DNA of 64,000 nucleotides from Deltaproteobacteria bacterium (lineage in GTDB: Bacteria > Myxococcota > Kuafuiibacteriia > Kuafuiibacteriales > Kuafuiibacteriaceae). Of the stretch, positions 37,051 to 46,311 are shown in pieces (within the stretch, counting starts at the first letter, position 1; each line of letters opens with the position of its first letter). The notes beneath the pieces are model-generated. The model ran no database searches and was not told the DNA's origin. It worked only from the letters and a program-made list of their open reading frames with translations. Position numbers and translations under genes: made by a program. Location of the stretch: the NCBI GenBank assembly GCA_016703535.1, contig JADJBV010000002.1, forward strand, positions 2,542,001-2,606,000. The letters are read 5' to 3'.

Positions 37051-38051
37051 GCTCGGGCGGAGCTCACCTGGAGTTCGATCAGCTCGCCCTCCCGGGGCGG
37101 CGGGCCCACCACGTCGACCCGCACGGTCCCCCGTTCGGTCTCGACCACCACCTCGCTGCGTTCCCCCAAGAAGGTGGAGCGTTGTACGCGCCCGGGGAGG
37201 CCCGGCCCGAGGTGCACCTCTTCCGGGCGCACCGCCAACACCGGCTGGTTTTCCCAGCCCGGCGCGTAGCTCACCGGCACCTCTCTTGGGCCGATGGGGG
37301 TGGTGGTCCCCCCCAGGTTGGTGGCGGTCAAGACGCTGAGGCGGCCCACAAAACGGGCCACGTTCAGCGAGTTCGGCCGGGCGTAGATTTCGGTCGGCGT
37401 CGCCAGCTGAGCCAGTCGTCCGCTCAACATCACCGCCACCCGATCGGCCACCGCAAAGGCCTCGGGTTGATCGTGGGTCACGTAGAGCGCGGTGATGCCG
37501 GCACCTTTCACCAAGCCCCGGATCTCGTGGCGCATCTCTTCGCGCAACTTTTGATCCAGGTTGGACAGGGGTTCGTCGCACAAGAGCAGCGCCGGCTGGG
37601 CCACCAGGGCCCGGGCCAAGGCCACCCTTTGTTGTTGGCCACCCGACAACGCCGAAGGCACCCGCTCGGACAGGCCATCCAGCCGCACCCTTTGCAAGGC
37701 AACTTGCGCTTTTTCTTTGGCCGCCGGATCCCGCAGCAGCTCCAAGGGATAAGCGACGTTGGCCAAGACGTTCTTGTGGGGCCAGACCGCGTAGGACTGA
37801 AAGACCATGCCCAGCCCCCGGGCTTCGGGGGGCAGGTCGAGGTGTTCATCCCGCACCACCTTGCCGCCGATCTTAATGGTGCCCGCGTCCGGGCGCTCCA
37901 GGCCGGCCACCAGGCGGAGCGCGGTGGTTTTGCCGCAGCCCGACGGCCCCAACAAGGCCAAGATCTCGCCGGTGTCCAACCGTAGATCCAAGCCCGCGAC
38001 CACCGGGTTGGCGCCGTAGCTTTTCTTCAGCCCTTCCAGGTCCAGGCTCAT
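37035..38051 (-). CDS. ABC importer ATP-binding protein, ferric/spermidine type
   Basis: A 338-residue ATPase with Walker A GPSGCGKTT, Q-loop VFQSYAVWPHK, signature LSGGQQQR, Walker B LLLCDEPLSNLD and switch His in YVTHDQPEA. A C-terminal regulatory TOBE-like domain follows (VRPEEVHLG...). Its ATG overlaps the permease stop (ATGA) and the permease overlaps the binding-protein gene, so the order binding protein - permease - ATPase forms one operon. The set matches FbpABC-type iron(III) importers, though thiamine or phosphonate-type substrates use similar permeases. Confidence 0.93.
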   Translation of the reverse strand: MSLDLEGLKKSYGANPVVAGLDLRLDTGEILALLGPSGCGKTTALRLVAGLERPDAGTIKIGGKVVRDEHLDLPPEARGLGMVFQSYAVWPHKNVLANVAYPLELLRDPAAKEKAQVALQRVRLDGLSERVPSALSGGQQQRVALARALVAQPALLLCDEPLSNLDQKLREEMRHEIRGLVKGAGITALYVTHDQPEAFAVADRVAVMLSGRLAQLATPTEIYARPNSLNVARFVGRLSVLTATNLGGTTTPIGPREVPVSYAPGWENQPVLAVRPEEVHLGPGLPGRVQRSTFLGERSEVVVETERGTVRVDVVGPPPREGELIELQVSSARAYAGE

Positions 38052-39712
38052 GGGCGGGCCCCTTGGGCGCGGCGGGCCCAGGCCTTCAGGCCCAGGTCCC
38101 CGGCGATCGCGACCACCACCGTCATGGTCGCGATCACGCTGGCGGCGGGCGGGTTGGCGTAACTTTGCAGCTCGAACAACAAGGTGCCCGCGGTTTCGGT
38201 GCCGGCGCCGAACAACAACACGCTCATGGTCAACTCGGACAAGCAGGGCAAGGCCACGATCACGAAGGAGGCCACCACCGCCGGCCGCGCCAGGGGCAAG
38301 ACCACGTCGGTCACCGCCCGCACCGGCCCAGCCCCGGCCACCCGGGCCGACTCTTCCAAAGAAGGGTGGAGCTGGCGCAAGGCCGCTTGCGAAGTCCGGA
38401 TCCCCAACGCCAGGTGTTTGACCCCGTAGGCCACCCACAAGAGGCCCAAGGTCCCGGGCAAGGCCAAGACGAAGGTGATCCGCTCGGCCAAGATCAGCCG
38501 CACCTCTTGGGAAAAGCTGAGGAGCAGGCCGATGGCCAAGACCGTACCCGGCACCGCGTAAGGCAACTCGGCGATCGCCGCCAGGGCCCGCCCCGGCTGG
38601 CTCCGTTGGGCGCTCCGGGCCAACAAAAAGCCCAGGGCCGCCACCAACGCGCCGGCGCTCACCGCCAAGAGGGTCGCGTTGCCGAAGGCCCGCCAGGTCT
38701 CTTCACGGGACAAGACCTCCCGCCATTGTTGAAACGTCAGCCGGTCGAGCTCGCCAAACGACGCCAAAAACGAGGTGTAGGTGATGGTCCCGATCGGCAA
38801 CACCACCCCCAGGGCCAAGAAGGTGTAGACCAGGCCGCGCAAGGGACCCCGGGCCCGACCGGTGCGAAAGGGCGAGGGCCGACTGGCCTTGCCGCCCACT
38901 TGGATCACCGAATGACGCCGGGCCCAAAGACCGAGGCCCAGCTGGACCAAACCCGCGACGCTCAACAACAACAACGAAGCGATCGCGGCCCGGCTTTTGG
39001 CCAACTCACCGCCCAAGCTGACCTCCCGAAAGATCCGGGTGGTCAACACCAACACCGGCGGATCGGCCGGCGTGCCCAACAGATACGGCACCCCAAAGGC
39101 CGCCGCGGTGAAGACGAAGATCATCCCGGCCGAAGCGGCCAAGGCGGGGCGCAAGAGCGGCAAGGTCACGGTGCGCAACACCACCAAGGGCCGTCCCCCC
39201 GCGACTCGGGCCGCCTCCTCGAGCGAAGGATCGGCTCTTTGCAAGGCAGCTTGCACTGACAAAAACGCCAGCGGATAGGCCGCCGTGGTCAAGGTCAGGA
39301 TCATCCCGTCTCGGCCGTACAGGTCGATGATCGGCGCTTCACTCAGGCGGTTCAGCACCCCGGACTTGCCGTTGCCCAGGAGGGCCCAGGCCATGCCCAG
39401 CAGGTAAGGTGGGATGGCCAGCGGCAAGGTCAAGAGGGTGGTGACGCCGACGGATTCGCCCCCGACGAAGGTGTCGGTGCGTTCGACCACAAAAGCCAAA
39501 GCCGCACCCAAGGGGACGGCCAAGATCGTCACGCCGATCGCCAGGCCCAAGGTCTCGAGCAAGGCAACTTGCAATTCGGAGCGCAGCAGCTCTGCGGGCC
39601 CCGCTGAAAGCGCCGCCCCCAACACCGACACCAAGGGCCAGACGCCAAAAAATCCGAGGAGCGCGGCCAAGAGCAAGAGCCCGAGCCACCCCCAACGAGT
39701 CCGACGGTTCAT
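38048..39712 (-). CDS. Two-domain ABC permease, FbpB-like
   Basis: A 554-residue inner-membrane protein with about 12 hydrophobic segments in two homologous halves, each with the EAA-type cytoplasmic loop (LEEAARVAGGRPLVVLRTVTLPLLRP and LEESARVAGAGPVRAVTDVVLPLARP). The fused-permease layout is typical of ferric-iron (FbpB/SfuB) and thiamine (ThiP) importers. Three GCAAG-N4-CTTGC palindromes lie in this one gene (38377, 39241, 39559), two of them just beside or within the segments coding the EAA loops or adjacent helices. Confidence 0.92.
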   Translation of the reverse strand: MNRRTRWGWLGLLLLAALLGFFGVWPLVSVLGAALSAGPAELLRSELQVALLETLGLAIGVTILAVPLGAALAFVVERTDTFVGGESVGVTTLLTLPLAIPPYLLGMAWALLGNGKSGVLNRLSEAPIIDLYGRDGMILTLTTAAYPLAFLSVQAALQRADPSLEEAARVAGGRPLVVLRTVTLPLLRPALAASAGMIFVFTAAAFGVPYLLGTPADPPVLVLTTRIFREVSLGGELAKSRAAIASLLLLSVAGLVQLGLGLWARRHSVIQVGGKASRPSPFRTGRARGPLRGLVYTFLALGVVLPIGTITYTSFLASFGELDRLTFQQWREVLSREETWRAFGNATLLAVSAGALVAALGFLLARSAQRSQPGRALAAIAELPYAVPGTVLAIGLLLSFSQEVRLILAERITFVLALPGTLGLLWVAYGVKHLALGIRTSQAALRQLHPSLEESARVAGAGPVRAVTDVVLPLARPAVVASFVIVALPCLSELTMSVLLFGAGTETAGTLLFELQSYANPPAASVIATMTVVVAIAGDLGLKAWARRAQGARP

Positions 39713-40767
39713 GGCGTGGGCCTCAGGTGCGCCAACTCCTCCCGCAGCACCTCGTCCCGGCTCAGCGCCTGCTCCAAAAAGGCGGCGTCGACCTGGTAGG
39801 GCGAGGCCAACACCACTTGGATCGAGGGCGCCCCGGTCGGCGCCGGCAACTCCTCGAAAGGCGAGTGGAGCCGGCCTTTGATCAGCTCCCGCTGCACCGG
39901 CTCGGACAAGAGCAGGTCGTAGACCGCTCGGGCCCCGTGGGGGTTGGGCGACAGGCGCAGGATCGCGATGGGCCCCGGCACCACCACCGGGCCGTCCTCG
40001 GGGACCACCAGGCCGATCGCGCCGCCCCGAGCTTGGGCCTCGAGCACGTTCTCTAGGAGCACCATGCCGACCTGCTGTTCGCCCGACTCGATGCGGGTCA
40101 AGGTGCTGCTGTTGCCGCCCGAGGCCACCACCTGGGCCCCCCGGATCCGAGCCAACATCGACGGATCACGGCCCAACAACACCGCCAAGCTGGTGAAGGT
40201 GGTCCCCGATCCCAGGGGATCGGGCAGGGTCACCCGCCCTCGCCACGGAGCTTCGAAGAGCGCGGCGAAGGTCCGGGGCGCCTGGTCCGCGGGCACCTTC
40301 TTCTGGTCGTAGGCGATGACCATCGTGGAGATCCGGCTGGTCACGTAGGCCCCGTCCCGCCGCACAAAACGTCGATCCAAAGCCAAGGCCCGCATGGAGG
40401 CGTAAGGCAAAAGGTGGCCGGCCCGGGCCTGTCGTTCGTACCAGAGCGGATCCGAGGTCAACACCAGGTCGCAGGGCGTGGCGCCCGCCGAAAGTTCCGC
40501 GTCGAGCCGGGTCGCGATCTTTTCGCTGCCCGCTTGTAACCACTCGACCTCGACCTCGGGCAAGGCCGCCTCCAGCAGCGGATCCACCTGATCGATCACC
40601 TCTCGGTACATCGAGGTGTAGATCGTGACCTTGCCCCTGGGGGCACCGCTCGCCTCAGCGAGGGGGGTGTTTGCGGGCGCACCGAACTCGACCCGGCAGC
40701 CCGCGCCCCAACCGGACGCGGCCATCGCCAGCAGGAACCCGGCCCGTGACCAAGGCGTGCGCCCCAC
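39709..40767 (-). CDS. ABC importer substrate-binding lipoprotein, ferric-iron type
   Basis: About 352 residues from GTG 40767 (a TTG at 40803 is possible). A lipobox-like Gly-Ala-Gly-Cys ends the signal. The body matches FbpA-like and related binding proteins: GKVTIYTSMYREVIDQVDPLLEAALPEVEVEWLQAGSEKIATRLDAEL, DLVLTSDPLWYERQ, and FAALFEAPWRGRVTLPDPLGSGTTFT. The usual iron-binding paired Tyr are not obvious in my reading, so the substrate may not be Fe(III). First gene of the importer operon. Confidence 0.88.
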   Translation of the reverse strand: MGRTPWSRAGFLLAMAASGWGAGCRVEFGAPANTPLAEASGAPRGKVTIYTSMYREVIDQVDPLLEAALPEVEVEWLQAGSEKIATRLDAELSAGATPCDLVLTSDPLWYERQARAGHLLPYASMRALALDRRFVRRDGAYVTSRISTMVIAYDQKKVPADQAPRTFAALFEAPWRGRVTLPDPLGSGTTFTSLAVLLGRDPSMLARIRGAQVVASGGNSSTLTRIESGEQQVGMVLLENVLEAQARGGAIGLVVPEDGPVVVPGPIAILRLSPNPHGARAVYDLLLSEPVQRELIKGRLHSPFEELPAPTGAPSIQVVLASPYQVDAAFLEQALSRDEVLREELAHLRPTP

Positions 40768-40909
40768 CTCGGCCGGTGTGGCGGGTTTTCTGCGGCGGCG
40801 CAAGGCCCGCCCGGGATGGTTCGGCCCGGGCCCGCTGTTGACGCCTCACGCAGGCGCTGTTACCCCGACCCGTGGGGCAATCGTTCTCCCGGCTATGCGT
40901 GCGGATCGA

Positions 40910-42529
40910 ATGACCACGCAGCAATTCCCTTGGCGGCTCGCCTGGGCCTGGTCGTTGAGCCTGGTGGCCTTCGGCGCGTGCAAAAACGGCGACCGGGCCC
41001 CGGGCAAAACCGTCGACGGCTACACCGGGACCCGGACCGCCGAGCTCTATTTGAGCACCGAGGTCGACGGCTACATCGAGCCGTGTGGCTGCACCACCAA
41101 ACCGAAGGGCGGCATCTCCCGCTTGGCGTCGGTCCTGAAGTCCAGCACCCACGAGCGGGGGTTGATCGACGCGGGCAACCTGCTTTTCCCCAAAGAGGGC
41201 CTCGACGAGGTCACCAAAAGCCAACACCTCCTCAAGGCCCGGCTTTTGGCCCGGGCCTACCGGCAGCTGGGTGCGGTGGCCCTCAACGTCGCCGAAGCCG
41301 ATCTCCACGGCGGCGCCGCTTTGTTGCGAGAGTTGCAGCGTGAGGGCGCCTTGCCTTGGGTTTCGGCCAACGTGATCCCCGCCGAAGGGGGCCCGACGGT
41401 GGCGCGCTCCTTCGTCCGCAAGATCGGCGGCATCTCCTTTGGCATCACCGGCGTGGCGACCCCCGAGAAGTTGGCCCACGTCGAAGGCATCACGGTGCTC
41501 GAGTACGGCCCGGCCTTGAGCGCCGAGGTCAAGGCGCTCCGAAAGGCTGGCGCCGAGGTGGTGATCGTCTTGGCCCACGTCGGTGAGACCGGCGCCCGGG
41601 AGTTGGCCGCCGCTTTGCCCGAGATCGACGTCATCATCCGGGCCCCGGGCACCCCCATCGAACGGGATCCGAGCAGCCCCGTGCGGTCGGGGCCGGTCTT
41701 GATCGTCGAAGCCGGCAGCCAAGGCCAACACATCGGCCGCCTCACCTTCCGCTTGGGCGATGAGTCTCCGGCCCGTCCCATCCCCTTCGACGACGCGGGC
41801 CTCGAGGACGAACGCCGTCGGCGCCTCACCGAGCGGAAGATCAAGGCCTACGAGATGGAGCTGGCGGCCTGGAGCGTCGATCCCGACAAGGCCGAGGCGA
41901 CCAAGGCCAAAGAAGGCCAGATCGCCGGGCTCAAGGCCGAACTTTCACGCCCTCCACCCGCTGTGGTCCGGCCCAACGGCCCCCACGTGGCCTTCGAGCT
42001 GGTGGCCCTGACCGACGAGCTCAAGGCCGAACCCCAGATGGCTCAAGTGATGAGCACCTACTACCAAGAGCTCGCTGGCATGAACCTGGAGAAGGGCGAT
42101 CTGTCGCTCTGCAAGAAGCCCGACGCCGAAGCGGCCACTTATGTCGGCACCGAAAGCTGTAAGGAGTGCCACGAAGAGGCCTACGCGTTCTGGAAGAAGA
42201 CCAAACACGGCACGGCCTGGGCGACCCTCGAAGACCAGGGCAAGCACTTCGACTTGACCTGCATCGGGTGTCACACGGTCGGTTACCAACAGCCCGGCGG
42301 CTTTTGTCGGCTGAAGGACGTGGGGGTCCTGAAGGACGTCGGATGCGAGATGTGCCACGGCCCCGGCTCGATCCACGTCGACGACTCGGATCCCACCTCG
42401 ATCGTGCTCGAGGCGCCCCCGGCCACCTGCACTCGCTATTGCCACGTGCCCGAGCACAGCGACGCCTTCGTCTACGAGGCGTACCTCAACCGCATCACCG
42501 GCGAGGGCCACGCGCTCAGCAAGAAGTGA
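40910..42529 (+). CDS. UshA-like domain fused to multihaem c-type cytochrome, lipoprotein
   Basis: A 539-residue lipoprotein (lipobox Ala-Phe-Gly-Ala-Cys; ATG 40895 is an alternative start). The N-terminal 300 residues resemble 5-prime-nucleotidase/UshA metallophosphoesterases of the type with an EPCGC motif, but metal ligands look lost: the family Gly-Asp reads AGNLLF, and the usual GGHxH reads IRAPGT. The C-terminus has CxxCH haem motifs CKECH (417-421), CIGCH (451-455), CEMCH (479-483) and an unusual CxxxCH, CTRYCH (507-512), like cytochrome c554-type proteins. Possibly a periplasmic electron carrier. Its TGA overlaps the mltD start. Confidence 0.8.
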   Translation: MTTQQFPWRLAWAWSLSLVAFGACKNGDRAPGKTVDGYTGTRTAELYLSTEVDGYIEPCGCTTKPKGGISRLASVLKSSTHERGLIDAGNLLFPKEGLDEVTKSQHLLKARLLARAYRQLGAVALNVAEADLHGGAALLRELQREGALPWVSANVIPAEGGPTVARSFVRKIGGISFGITGVATPEKLAHVEGITVLEYGPALSAEVKALRKAGAEVVIVLAHVGETGARELAAALPEIDVIIRAPGTPIERDPSSPVRSGPVLIVEAGSQGQHIGRLTFRLGDESPARPIPFDDAGLEDERRRRLTERKIKAYEMELAAWSVDPDKAEATKAKEGQIAGLKAELSRPPPAVVRPNGPHVAFELVALTDELKAEPQMAQVMSTYYQELAGMNLEKGDLSLCKKPDAEAATYVGTESCKECHEEAYAFWKKTKHGTAWATLEDQGKHFDLTCIGCHTVGYQQPGGFCRLKDVGVLKDVGCEMCHGPGSIHVDDSDPTSIVLEAPPATCTRYCHVPEHSDAFVYEAYLNRITGEGHALSKK

Positions 42530-44058
42530 TGCGTCGGATCTTCGTCGTCGCCGCTTTGCCCCTTTGGGCCGCTTGCTCCTGGGGCCGCTTGCCTCCGCCC
42601 GCTCCACCCCCATTTGCGCCGCCGACGCCGATCGCGATCCAACACGTGCCTGCTTGGGCCGAGTCCCGGGCCGATGTCTTCGGCGGCACGCCGTCGCTCT
42701 ACACCCGGACGACCACCATCACTGAACTCGAGGAGATCGAGGCTCTGGCGGTGGAGGAGCTGCGGGAAGGTTCCCTCGAGCCCGATCCGGTGTTCCCGGA
42801 AGATCGGCAGGGGCGGGTGCCCCACTTGTTCGAAGGCCGAACCGGGCCCCCAGGGTTCGACATCCCGATGGCCGACGATCCCCGGGTCGAGGAGTGGATC
42901 CAATACCTGACCGGCCGAGGCCGGGAGTGGTCGGTGAAGTGGTTGGCCCGCTCCACCCGCTACGGCCCGCTCTTTTGGGAGATCTTGGCCCGTTACGATT
43001 TGCCGCGGGATCTGATCTTCCTCTCGATGATCGAAAGCGGCTTTTCGCCCAAGGCCTATTCCTGGGCCCACGCCGCCGGCGCCTGGCAGTTTATGCCCTT
43101 CACCGGCCGGGAATACGGCCTCGAGGTCGGCTTTTGGGTCGACGAACGCCGGGACTTCGAGCGCTCCACCGACGCCGCCGCTCGCCACCTCCGGGATCTC
43201 TACCGGACCTTCGACGACTGGTACCTGGCCTTCGCCGCCTACAACGCGGGCACCGGCAAGGTTCGGCGGGCCATCCGAGGTTCGGGCACCAGCGACTTTT
43301 GGAAGTTGTCTCGCACCTGGTGGCTCCGCAAAGAGACGCGCCACTACGTGCCCAAACTGTTGGCCGCCGCCAAGATCACCAAAGAGCCTGAAAAATACGG
43401 CTTCACCGAGGTCGAATATCTGCCGCGCCTGACCTGGGACGTGTTGACCGTCACCGTCGCCGTCGATCTCAAGACCGTGGCCACGGCCTGCGGCGAGCCC
43501 GATGACGAACGCCTCAAGTTGTTGAACCCCGCCTTGCGCACCGGCGTGACGCCGCCCGGGCGCCACTACCCGCTGCGGGTGCCCGAGGGCCACTTCGCCA
43601 CCTGTTTGACCGGCCTGCAGCTGACGCCACCCGCCGAACGCATGACCTTCCGTTATCACGAGGTCCAGCCCAAAGACTCGCTCCCGGCCTTGGCCAAAAA
43701 GTACCGCACCACGCCCGAGGCGATCTTGGCCTTCAATGAGATCGACGAAGCCCGGCTCCTGGAGTTCGGAGAGCTGGTGGTGCCGGTGCCGTTCCTCGAG
43801 GCCGACTCGATCCCCATCGTCGAACCGGTCGAGCGAAAGTTCCGGGCCTCGGCCTACGGGCCGGACGGCTTGGGTCTGGTGCTGCACACCGTCCAGCCCG
43901 GCGATTCGCTTTGGAAGATCGCCAAGCGGTACCACGTGCAGGTGAAGCGCCTCCGGTTGTGGAACGGACTGTGGCGAAACGGGGGCCTCAAGGTCGGGCA
44001 GCAGATCCGGGTTTATGTCGGCCAAGGCGGCGCCCCCAGTGGTCGTCGAAGTCGTTGA
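42529..44058 (+). CDS. mltD: Membrane-bound lytic murein transglycosylase D-like lipoprotein with LysM domains
   Basis: A 509-residue lipoprotein (Trp-Ala-Ala-Cys). The SLT domain has catalytic Glu169 in SMIESGFSPKA, followed by WAHAAGAWQFMPFTGREYGL and YNAGTGKVRRAI, all typical of MltD. Two LysM domains follow: YHEVQPKDSLPALAKKY and LHTVQPGDSLWKIAKRY, which bind peptidoglycan. It cleaves glycan strands forming 1,6-anhydro-muropeptides. Start codon overlaps the stop of the cytochrome fusion gene, so the two are co-translated. A long Pro-rich linker follows the lipid anchor. Confidence 0.93.
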   Translation: MRRIFVVAALPLWAACSWGRLPPPAPPPFAPPTPIAIQHVPAWAESRADVFGGTPSLYTRTTTITELEEIEALAVEELREGSLEPDPVFPEDRQGRVPHLFEGRTGPPGFDIPMADDPRVEEWIQYLTGRGREWSVKWLARSTRYGPLFWEILARYDLPRDLIFLSMIESGFSPKAYSWAHAAGAWQFMPFTGREYGLEVGFWVDERRDFERSTDAAARHLRDLYRTFDDWYLAFAAYNAGTGKVRRAIRGSGTSDFWKLSRTWWLRKETRHYVPKLLAAAKITKEPEKYGFTEVEYLPRLTWDVLTVTVAVDLKTVATACGEPDDERLKLLNPALRTGVTPPGRHYPLRVPEGHFATCLTGLQLTPPAERMTFRYHEVQPKDSLPALAKKYRTTPEAILAFNEIDEARLLEFGELVVPVPFLEADSIPIVEPVERKFRASAYGPDGLGLVLHTVQPGDSLWKIAKRYHVQVKRLRLWNGLWRNGGLKVGQQIRVYVGQGGAPSGRRSR

Positions 44059-44174
44059 ATTTACGACGGAATTAAGCATGGACTTCGGCCCAAGCCCGTC
44101 CTTCTGCGGTTTCACGCGATGCCCAATGGGTAGGGGGTCGGTGAAATGATCCCGACTATATGTTGTGGAGGCGC

Positions 44175-44203
44175 TTGACAGGACCGCCAGGGTTTTGCAT
44201 GGT
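44175..44203 (+). promoter_or_regulatory. Promoter of the HU gene
   Basis: A perfect -35 TTGACA (44175-44180) and a -10-like CATGGT (44198-44203) are separated by 17 bp. The leader to the ATG at 44250 is about 40 nt and holds a strong AGGAGGA site, so this is a conventional, probably strong, promoter. Confidence 0.6.
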
Positions 44204-44249
44204 GCGCCCGTCGACCCGCGGTGATGCCCGCCGGCGCAGGAGGAATGCA

Positions 44250-44522
44250 ATGACCAAAGCTGAGCTTCTCGACGTGATCGCCAAGGCCAACTCGGAAATG
44301 ACCAAGAAGCAGGTCGGAGAGGTCGTGGACGCGGTCTTCAACACCGTCGCCAAGGCCATCAAGAAGGACGGCGAGTTCTCGTACCCGGGCTTCGGCTCCT
44401 TCAAGGTGCGGCAGCGCAAGGCCCGCACTGGTCGCAACCCGCAGACCGGCGAGCAGATCAAGATCAAGGCTTCGAAGTCGGTTGGGTTCAAGGCCGCCAA
44501 GGCCTTCAAAGACAAGCTCTAG
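44250..44522 (+). CDS. HU-family DNA-binding protein
   Basis: A 90-residue histone-like protein, the usual HU length. It begins MTKAELLDVIAKANSEMTKK, has the saddle GFGSFKVRQRKARTGRNPQTGEQIKIKAS with the DNA-inserting Pro in RNPQTG, and ends KAAKAFKDKL. It bends and compacts DNA as a dimer. It has its own promoter and intrinsic terminator, so it is a monocistronic unit. The strong AGGAGGA ribosome site and perfect -35 fit high expression. Confidence 0.97.
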   Translation: MTKAELLDVIAKANSEMTKKQVGEVVDAVFNTVAKAIKKDGEFSYPGFGSFKVRQRKARTGRNPQTGEQIKIKASKSVGFKAAKAFKDKL

Positions 44523-44580
44523 TCGGCGGGCCCGCTTCGGTGGGCTGACCGATCGCAACAACTCTCTCGGATGGCTCGAA

Positions 44581-44614
44581 GGCCTCGGACGAAAGTCCGG
44601 GGCCTTTTCTTTTT
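44581..44614 (+). terminator. Intrinsic terminator of HU
   Basis: A 10-bp stem, GGCCTCGGAC / GTCCGGGGCC with one U-G wobble, closed by a GAAA tetraloop and followed by TTTTCTTTT. A textbook rho-independent terminator 58 bp after the HU stop. Confidence 0.85.
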
Positions 44615-44651
44615 GGTGGACCGTCCTTCGGTCGAGCGGCGCACCTACCGC

Positions 44652-44690
44652 CCCAACCTCACTACGCCAGTGAGGGTCCATAAAGTTGGG
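44652..44690. promoter_or_regulatory. Two-tier inverted repeat upstream of haem-motif lipoprotein
   Basis: An inner hairpin CCTCACT-ACGCC-AGTGAGG (44657-44675) sits inside an outer pair CCCAAC (44652-44657) and GTTGGG (44685-44690). It lies between the HU terminator and the next start codon at 44840, so it may be an operator or a leader RNA structure. Confidence 0.4.
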
Positions 44691-44839
44691 CCGTCGACGA
44701 CAACCAATCCTCTAGAGCGGAGTAGACACCTCGCCCCCGCCGCCAAGGTCCGGCGGGTGCGCTTCCACAACCAGGTCGAGCGAGGCGCGGCAGAGAGCTG
44801 CGTCGACGCCGACGTCCGCGACCTTAGGGGAGACGAGAG

Positions 44840-46156
44840 ATGTTCGAAACAAGTTGGGCTCGGGGTTGGGTATTGGCCACGTTCGTGGGCCTCGGGGCCT
44901 GTGGGGGTGAGCTGGAGTTGGAGGAGGAGCTGGGGTCGGAGCTGGAGCTGGAGTTCCACACCAGCGAGTCCGGCCTGTGTTCGGCGGTTTCGCCGGCGAG
45001 GGAGCTGATGATCCGGCACCTCGCGGTGGTCAACGATCCGGTGCGGACCCGCTGGACCGGGAGCTTGGCCGACGCCAGCGACGGCGCGTGGCACTTCGGA
45101 CGGCTCATGACCCAGATGGCGCCCCCGGGGGCCAACGCTTCGGACTTCGTGTTGGCTTGGCTGCGGCAGTTCGCGACCAACCGCACCATCAACGGCCAGA
45201 CCGTACCGGCGCGGCCCGCGATCAACCAGCTGATCAGCGACTGGCCCAAGTTGGCCAACGGCAAACTCGACCTGACCCGGGCGCCGCTCCGTTTGTTGGC
45301 GATCGTCAATCGAATGGATCTCCGCAACCTGGCCCAAGGCCGGGCCGGTGAAGGTCGCTTCGTCTTTGGGGTCCTCGACGCTGCCGGCAACCCGCAGCAG
45401 TTTACGGTGATCCTGGAGTACAACTTGCCCGCCACCACCCAGGCTCAGCTCACGGCCTGGGCCAACCGTTGGCACGATCTCGGGGCGCTCGGCGCCAGCA
45501 CCGCAGCCTATCGGACGGCGCTCCAGGCCGTCACCGATCGCTTCGCGCGACGGAACGCCCAGCCCACTCGCCCCAACGGCAGCGCCATCAGCCAGGTCCG
45601 CACCAACGAGATCGCCTTGGCCGCGCCGTGGGAGCTGCGGGAGTTTCGGCTCAACGCCAATGGGGCCTTGGTGGAGGTCACCACCGCCCTGACGCCTCGG
45701 GACGCCCTGAACGGCAGCGCGGTGTTGCGGGACTTCATCAACCAAAACGCCAACGCCATCGTGAACAACCGGCACGGGGTCCCCTTGAGCATCGGGGCCA
45801 CACCCTTTCGGGCCGCTGCCAGCCAAAACAACATCGACTTCTGGAACGCCCCCGGCATCAGCAACGCCAACGCTCGTCACGTCTTTTCCCTCAACACCTG
45901 TGACGGTTGCCACGGGGCCGAGACCGCCACCGGCTTCCTGCAGATCCAGCCTCGGGTCGCCAATCAGGTCTCAGCCTTGGCCGGCTTCCTGACCGGGATC
46001 ACCGTGGCCGATCCGGTGACCGGCACCAACCGGACCTTCAACGACCTGGGGCGTCGGGCCACCGATCTGCGGAGCCTGGTCTGCCCCACCGTCGCTCCCG
46101 CGACCTTGGGATCGGAGGCTGATTTGGAAGCGCCCTTAGGGACCCGAGTGCACTGA
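44840..46156 (+). CDS. Lipoprotein with single c-type haem motif
   Basis: A 438-residue protein from ATG 44840 with a good GGGGAGACGAGAG ribosome site. The lipobox is Gly-Leu-Gly-Ala-Cys, followed by an unusual Glu/Leu-rich stretch (ELELEEELGSELELEF). The body is a conserved-looking globular region (LLAIVNRMDLRNLAQGRAGEGRFVFGV) I associate with myxobacterial proteins of unknown role. Near the end SLNTCDGCHGAET supplies one CxxCH motif (354-358), so it may bind a haem in the periplasm or on the surface. No redox partner is adjacent. Confidence 0.7.
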   Translation: MFETSWARGWVLATFVGLGACGGELELEEELGSELELEFHTSESGLCSAVSPARELMIRHLAVVNDPVRTRWTGSLADASDGAWHFGRLMTQMAPPGANASDFVLAWLRQFATNRTINGQTVPARPAINQLISDWPKLANGKLDLTRAPLRLLAIVNRMDLRNLAQGRAGEGRFVFGVLDAAGNPQQFTVILEYNLPATTQAQLTAWANRWHDLGALGASTAAYRTALQAVTDRFARRNAQPTRPNGSAISQVRTNEIALAAPWELREFRLNANGALVEVTTALTPRDALNGSAVLRDFINQNANAIVNNRHGVPLSIGATPFRAAASQNNIDFWNAPGISNANARHVFSLNTCDGCHGAETATGFLQIQPRVANQVSALAGFLTGITVADPVTGTNRTFNDLGRRATDLRSLVCPTVAPATLGSEADLEAPLGTRVH

Positions 46157-46170
46157 GCCTCCGCGAGGGC

Positions 46171-46208
46171 CCGGGCCGCCCCTCTCCTCCGGCGGTCCGG
46201 GCCGTTTT
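46171..46208 (+). terminator. Putative terminator of haem-motif lipoprotein
   Basis: CCGGGCCGCC (46171-46180) pairs with GGCGGTCCGG (46191-46200) with one wobble across a 10-base pyrimidine-rich loop; GCCGTTTT follows. The T-run is short, so efficiency is uncertain. Confidence 0.5.
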
Positions 46209-46311
46209 CCACCCCAAGCGACACCCTCCGAACAAAGCAGGTCAGATCGACGGGCCTCACCTCGAAGCAGTGGGTGAGGCCGGCCTGGACCGCGCCCCCA
46301 TCGGAGATCCA

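Larger units (their letters stand above)
44523..44839. other. 317-bp spacer after HU
   Basis: Contains the HU terminator (44581-44614), a two-tier hairpin (44652-44690), a GC-rich region with the small inverted repeat CCGCC/GGCGG around 44738-44757, and a GGGGAGACGAGAG ribosome-binding site just before the next start. No gene was recognised. Confidence 0.6.
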
